Shown: positions 5,899 to 5,940 of the stretch, in pieces
Layout of the letters: every line of letters starts with the position of its first letter
How positions within the stretch are numbered: position 1 is the first letter of the stretch
DNA from: CALBTQ01 sp036725605
GTDB taxonomy: Bacteria; Lernaellota; Lernaellaia; Lernaellales; Lernaellaceae
Direction: 5' to 3'
Assembly (NCBI GenBank): GCA_036725605.1
Contig: DAIMDW010000076.1
Span: 1-5,940, forward strand
Length of the DNA stretch: 5,940 bases
The notes under the pieces: model-generated
Seen by the model: only the letters and a program-made list of their open reading frames with translations
What the model was told of the DNA's origin: nothing
The model's database searches: none
Program-made: the position numbers and the translations under genes

Positions 5899-5940
5899 AT
5901 GCAAAAGCGCATGGGCGCCAAAGCCTGCAGACAATACATC
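5899..5940 (+). CDS. 5' end of an unidentified gene, possibly a transposase (partial)
   Basis: Only 14 codons are visible (MQKRMGAKACRQYI) before the window ends. The start is supported by GGAG 6 nt upstream, a sigma-54 promoter and a leader hairpin. The basic, G-x-K-A-x-R-x-Y-like N-terminus recalls the beginning of some DDE integrase-type transposases. The upstream array of short repeats fits the terminal binding sites of such elements, so a transposase is my leading guess. Fourteen residues are not diagnostic, and it could instead be a sigma-54-regulated gene unrelated to transposition. Confidence 0.5.
   Translation, partial: MQKRMGAKACRQYI

Noticed and set aside
5721..5939. Minus-strand reading frame of 72 aa at the right edge
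   Set aside because: It runs antisense through the repeat array, the sigma-54 promoter and the leader hairpin, and has no recognisable protein features.

Overview
The window reads as a proteobacterial chromosomal segment. GC content is in the mid-to-high fifties by eye, Shine-Dalgarno sites are strong, and there are two textbook sigma-54 (RpoN) promoters and a sigma-54 activator. A deltaproteobacterial host would fit, but this is inference and no marker gene is present. No tRNA, rRNA or CRISPR array was seen.

Left part (1-1402, minus strand). A sigma-54 activator gene with no sensory N-terminal domain and an unusual winged-helix-like C-terminus lies directly upstream of the 5' end of a RecD2-type helicase gene, which runs off the left edge. 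The 81-bp gap between them holds a sigma-54 promoter that matches the consensus at every fixed position. The helicase therefore looks like a sigma-54-controlled gene whose activator is encoded next door.

Middle (1337-1659). A divergent intergenic region carries several copies of a GTGTC-N3-AGCTAACA-like element. One copy faces each gene set and another lies between them. These are candidate operators linking the two transcription units.

Central operon (1660-5491, plus strand). Three tightly packed genes encode (i) an SMC/ABC-type ATPase with a long central helical region, resembling the ATPase part of TrlF-like proteins, (ii) a soluble histidine kinase with HEAT-like repeats in place of a membrane sensor, and (iii) a response regulator with a receiver domain and a divergent OmpR/PhoB-like DNA-binding domain. 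The first two overlap by 7 bp and the third starts 17 bp later. A strong intrinsic terminator follows. The layout suggests an entirely cytoplasmic signalling cassette in which a nucleic-acid-type ATPase may feed a two-component pair. With a RecD-like helicase and a sigma-54 activator alongside, it is a candidate for a regulated DNA-damage, anti-phage or mobile-element response system. That role is inference.

Right edge (5492-5940). After the terminator come six degenerate 15-bp repeats at about 21-bp spacing, then a second near-perfect sigma-54 promoter. A leader hairpin that would mask the ribosome-binding site follows, and then the first 14 codons of a gene that leaves the window. This looks either like the end of a transposable element (binding-site array, promoter, transposase start) or a sigma-54 gene with an iterated upstream activating array.
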